Positions 1-8,392 of a stretch of 36,123 nucleotides of DNA are shown piece after piece. The notes beneath the pieces are model-generated. The model had not been told where the DNA came from and made no database searches. It saw only the letters and a program-made list of their open reading frames with translations. The DNA comes from Chryseobacterium gleum (GTDB lineage: Bacteria > Bacteroidota > Bacteroidia > Flavobacteriales_D > Sanyastnellaceae): NCBI GenBank assembly GCA_945874695.1, contig CAMCHP010000030.1, positions 1 through 36,123 on the forward strand. The letters are read 5' to 3'. The stretch's first letter is position 1. Each line of letters begins with the position of its first letter. The position numbers were made by a program, and so were the translations under genes.

Positions 1-2524
1 CTACAACCTCATCAATCTCAACATCGTGTTGAAAGTTGAACGGGCCATAGGCAATTACTTGACCTTCCATGCGGTAGTCGCCAAAAGGATCGAAGGTTAT
101 GTCGTAATCAACATCAAAGCTTGACTGTCCGGCCACAAAAGGTGTCAACTCGAAATCCTGCGTTGTGACCTTAGCGCCAGGACACCACCCTGCGCGATCG
201 TAAATCCATGTACCACCTTGCGGATAGAGTGGGTTGTCGCCGCACTCCTCCATAATTTGCCAGCTCCATTGTGTTTGTCCATTGACCTTCACCGAATGCA
301 GGTTGAAACAAAACTCTGCGCAGTTGTTACCTTGGCCGAAGCCGTGGCCTGAAGCACGGGTTTTCAACCTGAAGTTCGTTTCATCGGGGTTTGGCGTGAA
401 GGTATAATTGGTTACCTGCTGATCGAAGGTGCTCAAATTATACTGGCCCTTCCAGAATGCCTCAACACGCTTCACTTCGCGCGCTGGCGTTCCTTCAATA
501 AATACGAACTTCATGTCGAGCAGTTCTTGCCAGTTGCCTGCTTCAAGCTCAACCATGCCATGCAAGAAAGGCTCATAGTCGGTCACATCAAAAACCCATG
601 TCCAACCATCTGCACCCAGGGTTAAGCCAATGCCATAGGGGGTTATGTAACGTCCTATTTCATAACGATCAACAACTTCAAAAGGAACCGAGAAGTAATT
701 TAAAGTGGAGTTGGAATAGGTTTGCTCATCTCCACTGAAGGCGATTGTTTCGATGACACCGCCATCGACACTATATATATAGGTATCGGTATTGTGTTCC
801 CAAACGTAGGCGATGTTGCTTACCTCAACGGTGTTGCCAACCACAGTGTACGAAATGAGCGATCGAGGTGCCACAGGCTGTGCCTCGTCGAAACTAACAA
901 CTTCAGTGGTGAGTTCGAAATCGCCAGTTGTCAGCTGAATCTGCGGGCGAAAATTGAGTGTTTCAGCCCGAAGGAACAACTCGCGTGCTGTGTGCAAGCG
1001 GCGATCTGGGTTTCCATGCGCGATGGCGTGATAGTCATTTCCACTGTGGTCACTCACAAGAACGCCATTTGGCTCATTGAAGGTATAGTAAGCAACAAGG
1101 TTTTGATAATCTGGATGGGTTTCATCGATTGCATTGAATTGCCAAGCGGCGATCGTTTGTGCGTCGAGGGCTTTGTTCCAAATGGAGAAATCATCGATGC
1201 TACCGTTATAGTAGTTTGACCAGCCAGCAGCTGCACCGATGCTGAACTTCACCATATCTTCCATGGTGCGTGTTCGATCGCTCCCGCTGTGCCAAAGTAC
1301 ACCGTTGAGGTAAATGAACATTTCACCCGTGGTGGCATTCTTGGTAAAGGCCCAGTGGTTCCATCGTCCTTCAAAATCGCTCACATTGGCTTGCTTGTCG
1401 ATGCGGTCGTAGCCGTTTGCTTGTCCGGCATCCCAATAAACTCGACTATTCTCCCATGGCAAGTGGCTGTTGACCACGCGTTGATTGGCGGCATTCACGC
1501 CCTCAAAGCAGGTTTGAGCGGCAGGCTGAATGTTGGGGTCGCCATTCACCCAAAACGAAACCGTGATTTCATTGGAGATGCTTGCGAGGGCGACTGCAGG
1601 TACGCGCACATCATCAAAGCCATCGAAAGCGATGTAGCGATCTGAGGCCTCGCTATGAATGATGCGCGAAGGAGATTCATCACCATATAACGCTGTCACT
1701 GAACTTTCTTGATTTGAAGTGAGTTCGAGGGTAAATGTCAGGTCTGCAATACCGTCCCATTCAAAAGGAGAGTGCAGCTGGCACTCGAACCATGCATTGG
1801 CTTGCGGGGCAAAAGCACCGGCGAACACTTCCTGACCAGGATCAGCGATCCAAGCGTTGGCATCAGCACTTGTAGGCGCCACAAAAATGCGCAAGAGATC
1901 GGCTTCACCGGCTTGATCGCCAACATGGAAAGCCAGCTTCCCAACCCATCCGGCCGTTAGGCCTAAATCATTTAACTCTTGCGCCGAATAAGTAAACTGA
2001 AGCTTGTTGCGTTGACGGTCAGTGCGCAGTGCAACCTCTGACACTGCATCGCCTACAGACTGCGCCACGACTTCGTTCTGGACGTTTGCATTAGTTACGG
2101 CAGTGAAAAAATGGCGAACAAAATTCACTTGCGGCACCGAGCTCACCGTGGCCGTTTCAAAGTTCTGATTATTGAGCAGGTAGAACGGATGAGTAAGTGC
2201 TGTAGAGTCAAGTTCACCCGTGTGATCGAAGAGGTAATTGTAGGTAAGGTAATCCCACTCACCGCATGGAAAGCCCAAACCTCCCGCTGTGAGTCCTCCC
2301 TCGAAGCATTTCAAGGTGTAATACATCAAAATCTTGCGATAGGTTGTTCCGTCGTCTTCGGGAAATTGAAACCAACGTCGGCCCGGACTTTTATAATCAC
2401 CCGGTTGGGCGAGCTGATCTTCAAAATTGAAGGTTTGAACGATCGTGGTGTCGCCCGGGTCGGCCACTGCGTGCGTAAGAACAAGCGACAGAAGAGCGGT
2501 CAAAAAAGTAGATCTAACAAGCAT
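1..2524 (-). CDS. Secreted PNGase F-like protein with nested LamG domain (3' end outside window)
   Basis: The frame is open from an ATG at 2524 to the left edge, about 841 residues, and has no stop in the window. Residues 1-21 form a signal peptide (MLVRSTFLTALLSLVLTHAVA). Residues 87-91 read CGEWD, matching the CDEWD segment of peptide-N-glycosidase F that carries its catalytic Asp60. From about residue 621 (YEIGRYITPYG) the PNGase F fold resumes. CAEFC at 735-739 matches CAEWC (catalytic Glu206 between two cysteines), and DRAGWCPG at 776-783 is nearly identical to PNGase F. Between these halves sits a long insert with a LamG/concanavalin-like domain at about 295-462. The region matching PNGase F Glu118 (LKIYTETW) reads LEAGNW here, so that residue seems absent. 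The protein is presumably exported, probably by T9SS with a sorting domain beyond the edge. Family membership is clear; activity on N-glycans is inference. Several antisense open frames in this span are shadows. Confidence 0.9.
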   Translation of the reverse strand, partial: MLVRSTFLTALLSLVLTHAVADPGDTTIVQTFNFEDQLAQPGDYKSPGRRWFQFPEDDGTTYRKILMYYTLKCFEGGLTAGGLGFPCGEWDYLTYNYLFDHTGELDSTALTHPFYLLNNQNFETATVSSVPQVNFVRHFFTAVTNANVQNEVVAQSVGDAVSEVALRTDRQRNKLQFTYSAQELNDLGLTAGWVGKLAFHVGDQAGEADLLRIFVAPTSADANAWIADPGQEVFAGAFAPQANAWFECQLHSPFEWDGIADLTFTLELTSNQESSVTALYGDESPSRIIHSEASDRYIAFDGFDDVRVPAVALASISNEITVSFWVNGDPNIQPAAQTCFEGVNAANQRVVNSHLPWENSRVYWDAGQANGYDRIDKQANVSDFEGRWNHWAFTKNATTGEMFIYLNGVLWHSGSDRTRTMEDMVKFSIGAAAGWSNYYNGSIDDFSIWNKALDAQTIAAWQFNAIDETHPDYQNLVAYYTFNEPNGVLVSDHSGNDYHAIAHGNPDRRLHTARELFLRAETLNFRPQIQLTTGDFELTTEVVSFDEAQPVAPRSLISYTVVGNTVEVSNIAYVWEHNTDTYIYSVDGGVIETIAFSGDEQTYSNSTLNYFSVPFEVVDRYEIGRYITPYGIGLTLGADGWTWVFDVTDYEPFLHGMVELEAGNWQELLDMKFVFIEGTPAREVKRVEAFWKGQYNLSTFDQQVTNYTFTPNPDETNFRLKTRASGHGFGQGNNCAEFCFNLHSVKVNGQTQWSWQIMEECGDNPLYPQGGTWIYDRAGWCPGAKVTTQDFELTPFVAGQSSFDVDYDITFDPFGDYRMEGQVIAYGPFNFQHDVEIDEVV
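1947..1970. repeat. Palindromic element, copy 1
   Basis: CATCC is followed by the palindrome GGCCGTTAGGCC and then TAAAT. It matches the copies at 9410 and 14088 except for TAAA instead of GAAA. It lies in frame inside the PNGase F-like gene, where the opposite strand encodes GLTAGW, in the spacer between the N-terminal part and the LamG domain. Confidence 0.7.
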
Positions 2525-2660
2525 TTTGGCTATTTTTAGAAAGGCAAGGTAATAAGGAAAACAGTGCGTTTGAAATTAGTTTTGTTCACATCCTTGGAAT
2601 GTGCCTATTCGATGCTGAATTCAATTATTTTCGCAACGAATCCCTCAATCGCGAATCCCG
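2525..2660. other. Divergent intergenic region
   Basis: These 136 bp separate the minus-strand PNGase F-like gene from the plus-strand ATP-grasp gene and must hold both promoters. I see no convincing TAnnTTTG box for either gene. TATTTTCG near 2627-2634 is a weak plus-strand candidate. No repeat or terminator is visible. Confidence 0.4.
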
Positions 2661-3692
2661 ATGAACTACTTGTTCTTAATGTACCCTTGGGAGGTATTGA
2701 CTCCTGAAAGCGACAGCACGCTTCGATTAATTCATGAAGCTGCATCGCGCGGTTACAATGTAGCTGTAACTACCGGTGCGAACCTCACCATACGGGAGAG
2801 TTTGCCCATGGCCTTTGCCCGTGTGCTTGACCGCAAAGTGAAGATTTCAAGTTCGCCTGTGCTGTTTTACAAGCAAGCGAAGTTCATCGAGAAAATGCTG
2901 CCCTTGGCCGGGTTTGACGTGATATTTATGCGCGCTAATCCGCCTTTGGATTCGATTGTACTCAACTTCCTCGACTCGGTGCGTGGTGATGTTTTCATCA
3001 TCAACGACATTCAGGGTTTACGTGAAGCGAATAACAAACTGTACACTGCAGCTTTTTATGATCCGAAAAACGAGATCATTCCGGCCACCCATGTTTCCAA
3101 GAACAAAGAATACCTGAAGGGGATCATCAAAGAAAGTGAGTCAAAGAAAATGATCATGAAGCCCCTCAACGGCTATGGCGGAAGCGGGGTTATTGTACTT
3201 GAGAAATCAGCCAGTTCAAACATCAACTCGCTCCTCGACTTTTACATTTCAGGTAAGAATGGCGAGTCGAATTATGTCATCATTCAAGATTACGTGGAGG
3301 GTGCTGAACAGGGCGATATTCGCGTTTTGATGCTCCATGGCGAACCGATTGGCGCGATGCGTCGCGTGCCGGCTCCCGATGATGCCCGGTCAAACGTGCA
3401 TGCGGGCGGTCGGGTTGAAAAACACGTCCTTACTGCTGAAGAAAAACGCGTTTGCAGCATTGTCGGCCCGAAATTGGTTAAAGACGGATTGTATTTCGTG
3501 GGCCTCGACCTGATCGGCGGCAAACTCATTGAAGTCAACGTCCTCAGTCCTGGTGGCATTGTCAACATTAACCGCCTCAACAAGGTTAAGCTTCAGAAGA
3601 AAATTATCGATTACTGCGACAACATGGTCAAGTTCAAAGAAACAGCCAGCGGCCTGCGCAGTGCATTGAAAAGAACAGTCGAAGATGCGTAA
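2661..3692 (+). CDS. GshB-like ATP-grasp ligase
   Basis: This 343-residue protein has the glutathione synthetase layout: an N-terminal pre-ATP-grasp domain (about 1-120) and an ATP-grasp domain (about 125-315). K167 with the glycine loop PLNGYGGSG should bind ATP. E291-V-N293 in EVNVLSPGGI should bind Mg2+. Such enzymes form a peptide bond by phosphorylating a carboxylate and attacking it with an amine. Prokaryotic GshB has about the same length and the same motifs, so glutathione synthase is the default call. However, no gshA is nearby. The gene instead overlaps by 8 nt the following amidohydrolase-peptidase fusion, so translation is probably coupled. This context suggests a ligase for another gamma-glutamyl-like or amino-acid conjugate. 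The fold is certain; the substrate is not. Confidence 0.85.
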   Translation: MNYLFLMYPWEVLTPESDSTLRLIHEAASRGYNVAVTTGANLTIRESLPMAFARVLDRKVKISSSPVLFYKQAKFIEKMLPLAGFDVIFMRANPPLDSIVLNFLDSVRGDVFIINDIQGLREANNKLYTAAFYDPKNEIIPATHVSKNKEYLKGIIKESESKKMIMKPLNGYGGSGVIVLEKSASSNINSLLDFYISGKNGESNYVIIQDYVEGAEQGDIRVLMLHGEPIGAMRRVPAPDDARSNVHAGGRVEKHVLTAEEKRVCSIVGPKLVKDGLYFVGLDLIGGKLIEVNVLSPGGIVNINRLNKVKLQKKIIDYCDNMVKFKETASGLRSALKRTVEDA

Positions 3693-5688
3693 ACTCACGT
3701 GCGATGAAATTATCGCCAAGATTAAGCAAGGCCTCACCTTTGAGGCAGAAAGCAGTGATGGCGGATTTCGTATTGCCATCAACGAATACGTGCCTTACGT
3801 GTGCACAGCCATTCACGATGGCCATCGTTTTCGCGATGAACTAAAAATCAAATCGGCACTCTCTGATTTTGACCGCTGGTATGAAGAAGATCCGTACACG
3901 GGAGCCTTTATTTCTTCGATGCCGATTAAGCTGGTTGGCCTAGACAGCCGGTTCGAATACGACCTGAACCGGAGTCCTGAAAGCTGCATTTACGAAGAAG
4001 CATGGGGGAAAAAAGTCTGGAAAAAAGCCCTTACTAAATCTGAGAAACAACGCAGCCTTGCGAAGCACGAACAATATTATCGCGTAACAGCAGCGCTCAT
4101 TGAAGCACTTGAAACGCGTTTTGGCGCTTGTGTGGTTTATGACATGCATTCTTATAACTGGCAACGTTGGGATCGCCCCGTTCCAGTATTTAACATAGGT
4201 ACAGAGCAGATCGACCAAGCACGTTTTGGCGCGGTAGCTGAAGATTGGCGTAAAGAACTCGCTGCCATTGTTTTACCAAACAACATCGAAGTTACTGCAG
4301 CAATTAACGACACCTTCTTTGGTCGTGGTTATAACCTCGCTTTCATTACTTCAAAGTTCAAAAACACCTTGGTTTTGGCAACCGAGGTCTCGAAGATTTA
4401 CTGCAACGAAACCAACGGCGAGCCCTTTCCTGAAGTCATAAAGGGGCTCACCATGAAGCTCAAACGTGCCTTTCTGACGCACGCGAATGGGTTTGCAAAG
4501 AAATTCACCACATGGGAACACCGCAAAAAAGCACGTTTGCTTGCCAAAGATTTGCAAACTCACATTTTAGATGTTGACCACCAGTTGAATCAACACTTGA
4601 ATGGATTTGAACTGCTGGGATACCTCACGCCAGTGAACATTGTCCAGGAGAAGAAACGCTTTTTTGAATCGCGTTGTACTGTAAATCCTGATTTTGCCTA
4701 TCGCCCCATTCAAATCGACCCCTTCGATCTTAAACGCAAGCTCCACCGTTTGCCCATTGAGAACATCAGCGACATTCATATTCAACGCTTGTATGAATCG
4801 GTAATTAATGCCTACAGCGATAAAATCGACATGCTCTCATCGATCGGTACCGACCGCTTCATGTATGCATCTTTACGCTACTTCGGCGAACCGAGCGAAG
4901 GTGACTTAAAAAACGCATGGTTTTTACAACACCTGCCTGAACTAGAAGATCCCACGCAAGAACCTGTGCTCGGGGTTGAAGACGCAGTGAAGCTTTTTCA
5001 GCAAGGTTTTGACGATTACGGTTTCAAAGGCAAGATCGAAATCACCCGCAACATGGTAGCCAGTGCGATGGTCGTCAACCATCAGCGCAAAGTACTTCTC
5101 AAAAAAGGGGCAACGTTTAGTCCGAAAGAACTACGCTTCCTCGTGCACCACGAAATCGGTGTGCACATGGTAACTACCATGAATGGAAACATGCAGCCAC
5201 TTAAAGTCTTCAACCTCGGACTCCCGGTGAATACCATGACCCAAGAAGGTTTGGCTGTGCTCAGCGAATACCTCAGTGGTAACATTACGCTCAAGCGTTT
5301 GAAAGAGCTCGGTCAACGCGTTATTGCCACCAACATGCTGGTGCGCGGCGCAGACTTTAAAACCACCTATTGGTGCATGGTCAACGATCTGGGGATGGAT
5401 GTGAACGATGCCTTCTACCTCACAACTCGTATTTATCGAGGCGGTGGCTTCACGAAAGATCACTTGTACTTGCGCGGTTTGAAAGAAATTTACCGCTTTT
5501 GGAAAGACGGCAATGATTTGGGTCCGTTGTTAATCGGCAAAACGTCACTCGACGCGTACGGCACCATTCTCGAACTGCTTGATCGCGGCATATTGGTGAA
5601 GCCCAAATATATCACCAAAGCATTCGAGACACCCAACACGCAAGACAACAATCCGATTTACGATTACATCATTCGCGGAATTCGCTGA
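3685..5688 (+). CDS. N-formylglutamate amidohydrolase-like / QEGLA (MATCAP, DUF1704) zinc peptidase fusion
   Basis: This 667-residue protein has two catalytic units. The N-terminal part (about 1-270) resembles N-formylglutamate amidohydrolase, with IHDGH at 43-47, DLNRSPE at 93-99 and DMHS at 153-156 as likely metal and substrate residues. The C-terminal part (about 300-660) is the family annotated as flavohemoglobin expression-modulating QEGLA motif protein, now related to eukaryotic MATCAP tyrosine carboxypeptidases. HEIGVH at 489-494 is a zincin-type zinc motif, and QEGLA at 520-524 supplies the likely third ligand, Glu521. The start overlaps the ATP-grasp gene by 8 nt. I infer a module that forms an amide bond with the ligase and cleaves amide or peptide bonds with this protein. 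No signal peptide is present, so it is cytosolic. The flavohemoglobin link is an old annotation label, not evidence. Confidence 0.88.
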   Translation: MRKLTCDEIIAKIKQGLTFEAESSDGGFRIAINEYVPYVCTAIHDGHRFRDELKIKSALSDFDRWYEEDPYTGAFISSMPIKLVGLDSRFEYDLNRSPESCIYEEAWGKKVWKKALTKSEKQRSLAKHEQYYRVTAALIEALETRFGACVVYDMHSYNWQRWDRPVPVFNIGTEQIDQARFGAVAEDWRKELAAIVLPNNIEVTAAINDTFFGRGYNLAFITSKFKNTLVLATEVSKIYCNETNGEPFPEVIKGLTMKLKRAFLTHANGFAKKFTTWEHRKKARLLAKDLQTHILDVDHQLNQHLNGFELLGYLTPVNIVQEKKRFFESRCTVNPDFAYRPIQIDPFDLKRKLHRLPIENISDIHIQRLYESVINAYSDKIDMLSSIGTDRFMYASLRYFGEPSEGDLKNAWFLQHLPELEDPTQEPVLGVEDAVKLFQQGFDDYGFKGKIEITRNMVASAMVVNHQRKVLLKKGATFSPKELRFLVHHEIGVHMVTTMNGNMQPLKVFNLGLPVNTMTQEGLAVLSEYLSGNITLKRLKELGQRVIATNMLVRGADFKTTYWCMVNDLGMDVNDAFYLTTRIYRGGGFTKDHLYLRGLKEIYRFWKDGNDLGPLLIGKTSLDAYGTILELLDRGILVKPKYITKAFETPNTQDNNPIYDYIIRGIR

Positions 5689-5689
5689 G

Positions 5690-8317
5690 TTATTGCTTTA
5701 CAAAAACTGAGCGCTCTTGGTGGTCTCCTTGCGTGATTGCAACAACGTAAATGCCCTGTGACAGCGACTCAACTGAGATCCCCTGTGATTGCGCAGAAAC
5801 CACTTCGTCAATGCAAATTGTTCCACCAACTGTGCTGATGCGAACGCGCAGTGGAGCGCCATTCAAGTGTTCGGCACAACCTGACCAACCCAAATAATCA
5901 ATCACCGGATTGGGGTGCAAAATACATCTCGATGCCGCAATTTCATCAACCGAGACACTGGTAACCACTTCAAAACTGAGAACCGCTGTGCAACCGTTGG
6001 CATCAACTACCGTGACCATGTATGTGCCCGGATTTGTGAATGCAATTTCTTGGCTATTTAAGAGGCCTGTGCTCCAAACAATGGTGTAAGGCGGGCTTCC
6101 TCCGGTAAGATTTAGGTAACACACCGCGGCTTGATTGTCAACAATGTCGGCGACCGTTAAATCAAGCACCAATTCAGTAGGTGCGGCAATGGTAACAATG
6201 CCATTTACTTTGCACCCCATACCGTCAATAGCTTGAAAACTGTAGCTTCCGGCTGGTAATTCGTTCTGATTTTGATCAAACCAATTGACCGACCAAGGCG
6301 CATGGCCACCTACAATTGAAAGCGTTACCGCGCCAAAATCTTCAGCACACAAGGGTTGCGAAATGATCGGAATTAACAGAGCTTCGTCGGCTGCAAGCAG
6401 CTCAACCTCGCCCTGGGTGAGGCATCCGTGACTGTCGATGAAATCAAAGGTGTAGTTACCGGGCAAAACGTTAGTCAATGTGGCACCGTTGGCACCCGTG
6501 CTCCAATCAATCCATTCGGGGGCAACATCGCCGAAATTCAACGTTACCGAAGCATCTGCAACATTGGGACAAACCTGATGTTGAACCGCAACCGAATAAT
6601 TCAACGCATCGTAGGCTGTAACCGTAAAGGGTTCTGACTGCACCCATCCGCCCAAAGGCGTTTGCACATTCACCCAGTAATTACCGGGTTCTGAAACCTC
6701 AATGGTTGGTGTGGTCGCTCCGGTATTCCAAAGGTACTGCTGAAAATCACCCACAGTCAGCGTTACACTTTCATTGAGGCAAAGGGGAAGGTTACTGCCT
6801 AACGGCAGGATGTGCAACTCGTGGTAGGCACTCGCGCCCTCCTGGGCATGAAGATGGGTGTTCAAGGGGATGTCGTAGTACACATCTTGTGTTCCCCGAT
6901 TCCAATGGATCACCAACGAATCAACCAATTCAGCATTGCCCAAGCCAAAGATGATTCGATCGCCATTTTGCCCAATCAGGTTCTCGCCGCAAAGTTTGTA
7001 GCGCACATAGTGGTTGCCCCCAGCGTAACAGTGAATCCATGTTCCAATGCCTTGCACATTTGAAAAAACACCTTCCAAATTTAACGAGACATAGGCATTT
7101 GATCCGCCATTGTTACGGTACAAACGCGGTGTAAAGCCCGCGCGGTTATTGATAAAGAAGTCGTTGTAACCGTCGTGATTGAAATCGGCCATGGCGCAAA
7201 CATAGCTCTGCAGTACCTCATTATTCACCCCAGCTTCGGCGCTGATGTTGGTAAAGTTCACGCCTTGATTGTTGCGGTAAAACCGGTTACCTGTGAAGTT
7301 CGCAGGGGTATTGGTTGTGAGCGAAACGAAGAGGTCTTGCCACGAATCGTTATCGTAATCTAACCATAAGCTGCCCCAACCAATCTCTGTCACATTCGTA
7401 CCTGTGGCTTGTGAAACCTCAGTAAATGTTTCATTGCCATTGTTGCGAAGGAGTTTTGCACCAACTGGCGGGCCATTGGTTATGTAAACATCGAGATCGG
7501 CGTCGTTGTCATAATCGCCCACAGTGCCCGTCATGCTACAAATCATAAGGTCGGCACCAGAACCTACCGAAACATCGGTAAAGGTGCCGTTGCCGTTGTT
7601 TCGAAATAACGCGTTCTCGCTAAAAACACGATCGGTAATAAGATAAAGATCTTCCCATCCATCGTTGTTATAATCGAGAAAAACAGGCTGAAAAGTAGTT
7701 CGCGGAGGCACGAATGCACCAATGGCTTGAGCGACTTCAGTAAATGTGCCATCGCCGTTGTTGCGGTAAAACAAACTAGCAAATGCCGGATTTGTTGTGA
7801 GCAGCGCGCTGTAGAACGTTGCCACATAAAAATCAAGGTCACCATCGTGGTCATAATCAGCAAAAGCTGCGCCCAAGAAATTGCGGTGCTCCATGATTAA
7901 ACCCGCTGACTCAGTTACATTCTCGAAAGCAAAATCTCCGTTGTTTTGCCAGAGCTCTAGTGGGCCATTAGACTTTGTGACCAACAGGTCTAAATCACCA
8001 TCATTGTCGTAATCAGCCCACAGCACAGAACTCACTTGATGCCCGCCCGTGTTCGGGATTTCAAAAGACGCAGGCTGAAAAACACCCCCAATATTCTCGT
8101 AAAACTTTACAGCTTGGCTACCTCGACCGATGCTCAAATCATCATAACCATCGCGATTGAAGTCGCAAAAACTTACTCCATTTCCGTTGACGGTTGTCGC
8201 AACCGATGGCAATGCACCCAGCATTGAGCTGGCATCAGAAAACTGAGCGCACAACGAAAAAGCTGCAGAGATAAGTACAACCGCCACCAAAAAAACCTTC
8301 TTGGGGTGCATAAGCAT
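5690..8317 (-). CDS. Secreted VCBS/FG-GAP repeat protein with UnbV domain and T9SS sorting domain
   Basis: This protein has 875 residues. The N-terminus is a signal peptide ending near LCAQ. About seven VCBS/FG-GAP repeats follow (about 35-415), with repeated calcium-binding-like DYDNDGDLD and DYNNDGWED loops, predicting a beta-propeller. Next is an ASPIC/UnbV domain (about 420-500, with GNAELVDSLVIHWNRG). PKD/SprB-like repeats come next, and a C-terminal T9SS sorting domain starts near HPNPVIDYLGWSG. It is expected to be surface-attached or secreted; adhesion or carbohydrate binding is the family guess. The stop lies one nucleotide from the stop of the convergent peptidase gene. An alternative ATG lies two codons downstream (8311). 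Domain calls are firm; biological role is unknown. Confidence 0.88.
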   Translation of the reverse strand: MLMHPKKVFLVAVVLISAAFSLCAQFSDASSMLGALPSVATTVNGNGVSFCDFNRDGYDDLSIGRGSQAVKFYENIGGVFQPASFEIPNTGGHQVSSVLWADYDNDGDLDLLVTKSNGPLELWQNNGDFAFENVTESAGLIMEHRNFLGAAFADYDHDGDLDFYVATFYSALLTTNPAFASLFYRNNGDGTFTEVAQAIGAFVPPRTTFQPVFLDYNNDGWEDLYLITDRVFSENALFRNNGNGTFTDVSVGSGADLMICSMTGTVGDYDNDADLDVYITNGPPVGAKLLRNNGNETFTEVSQATGTNVTEIGWGSLWLDYDNDSWQDLFVSLTTNTPANFTGNRFYRNNQGVNFTNISAEAGVNNEVLQSYVCAMADFNHDGYNDFFINNRAGFTPRLYRNNGGSNAYVSLNLEGVFSNVQGIGTWIHCYAGGNHYVRYKLCGENLIGQNGDRIIFGLGNAELVDSLVIHWNRGTQDVYYDIPLNTHLHAQEGASAYHELHILPLGSNLPLCLNESVTLTVGDFQQYLWNTGATTPTIEVSEPGNYWVNVQTPLGGWVQSEPFTVTAYDALNYSVAVQHQVCPNVADASVTLNFGDVAPEWIDWSTGANGATLTNVLPGNYTFDFIDSHGCLTQGEVELLAADEALLIPIISQPLCAEDFGAVTLSIVGGHAPWSVNWFDQNQNELPAGSYSFQAIDGMGCKVNGIVTIAAPTELVLDLTVADIVDNQAAVCYLNLTGGSPPYTIVWSTGLLNSQEIAFTNPGTYMVTVVDANGCTAVLSFEVVTSVSVDEIAASRCILHPNPVIDYLGWSGCAEHLNGAPLRVRISTVGGTICIDEVVSAQSQGISVESLSQGIYVVAITQGDHQERSVFVKQ

Positions 8318-8392
8318 AGCAAGTCTTGATTTGGTTCAAAGCGCTCAGCGAGCGAGTAATGCGAAATTTCACACAACTACTTACAAGACGAG

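Noticed and set aside
722-2539. Plus-strand open frames of 62-165 codons
   Set aside because: They are antisense to the PNGase F-like gene, whose frame is open and matches a known family over its full length.
6646-6666. CATC-CGCC-CAAA-GGCG-TTT, similar to the element
   Set aside because: The right flank is TTTG instead of AAACC and the stem is only 4 bp; too weak to include.
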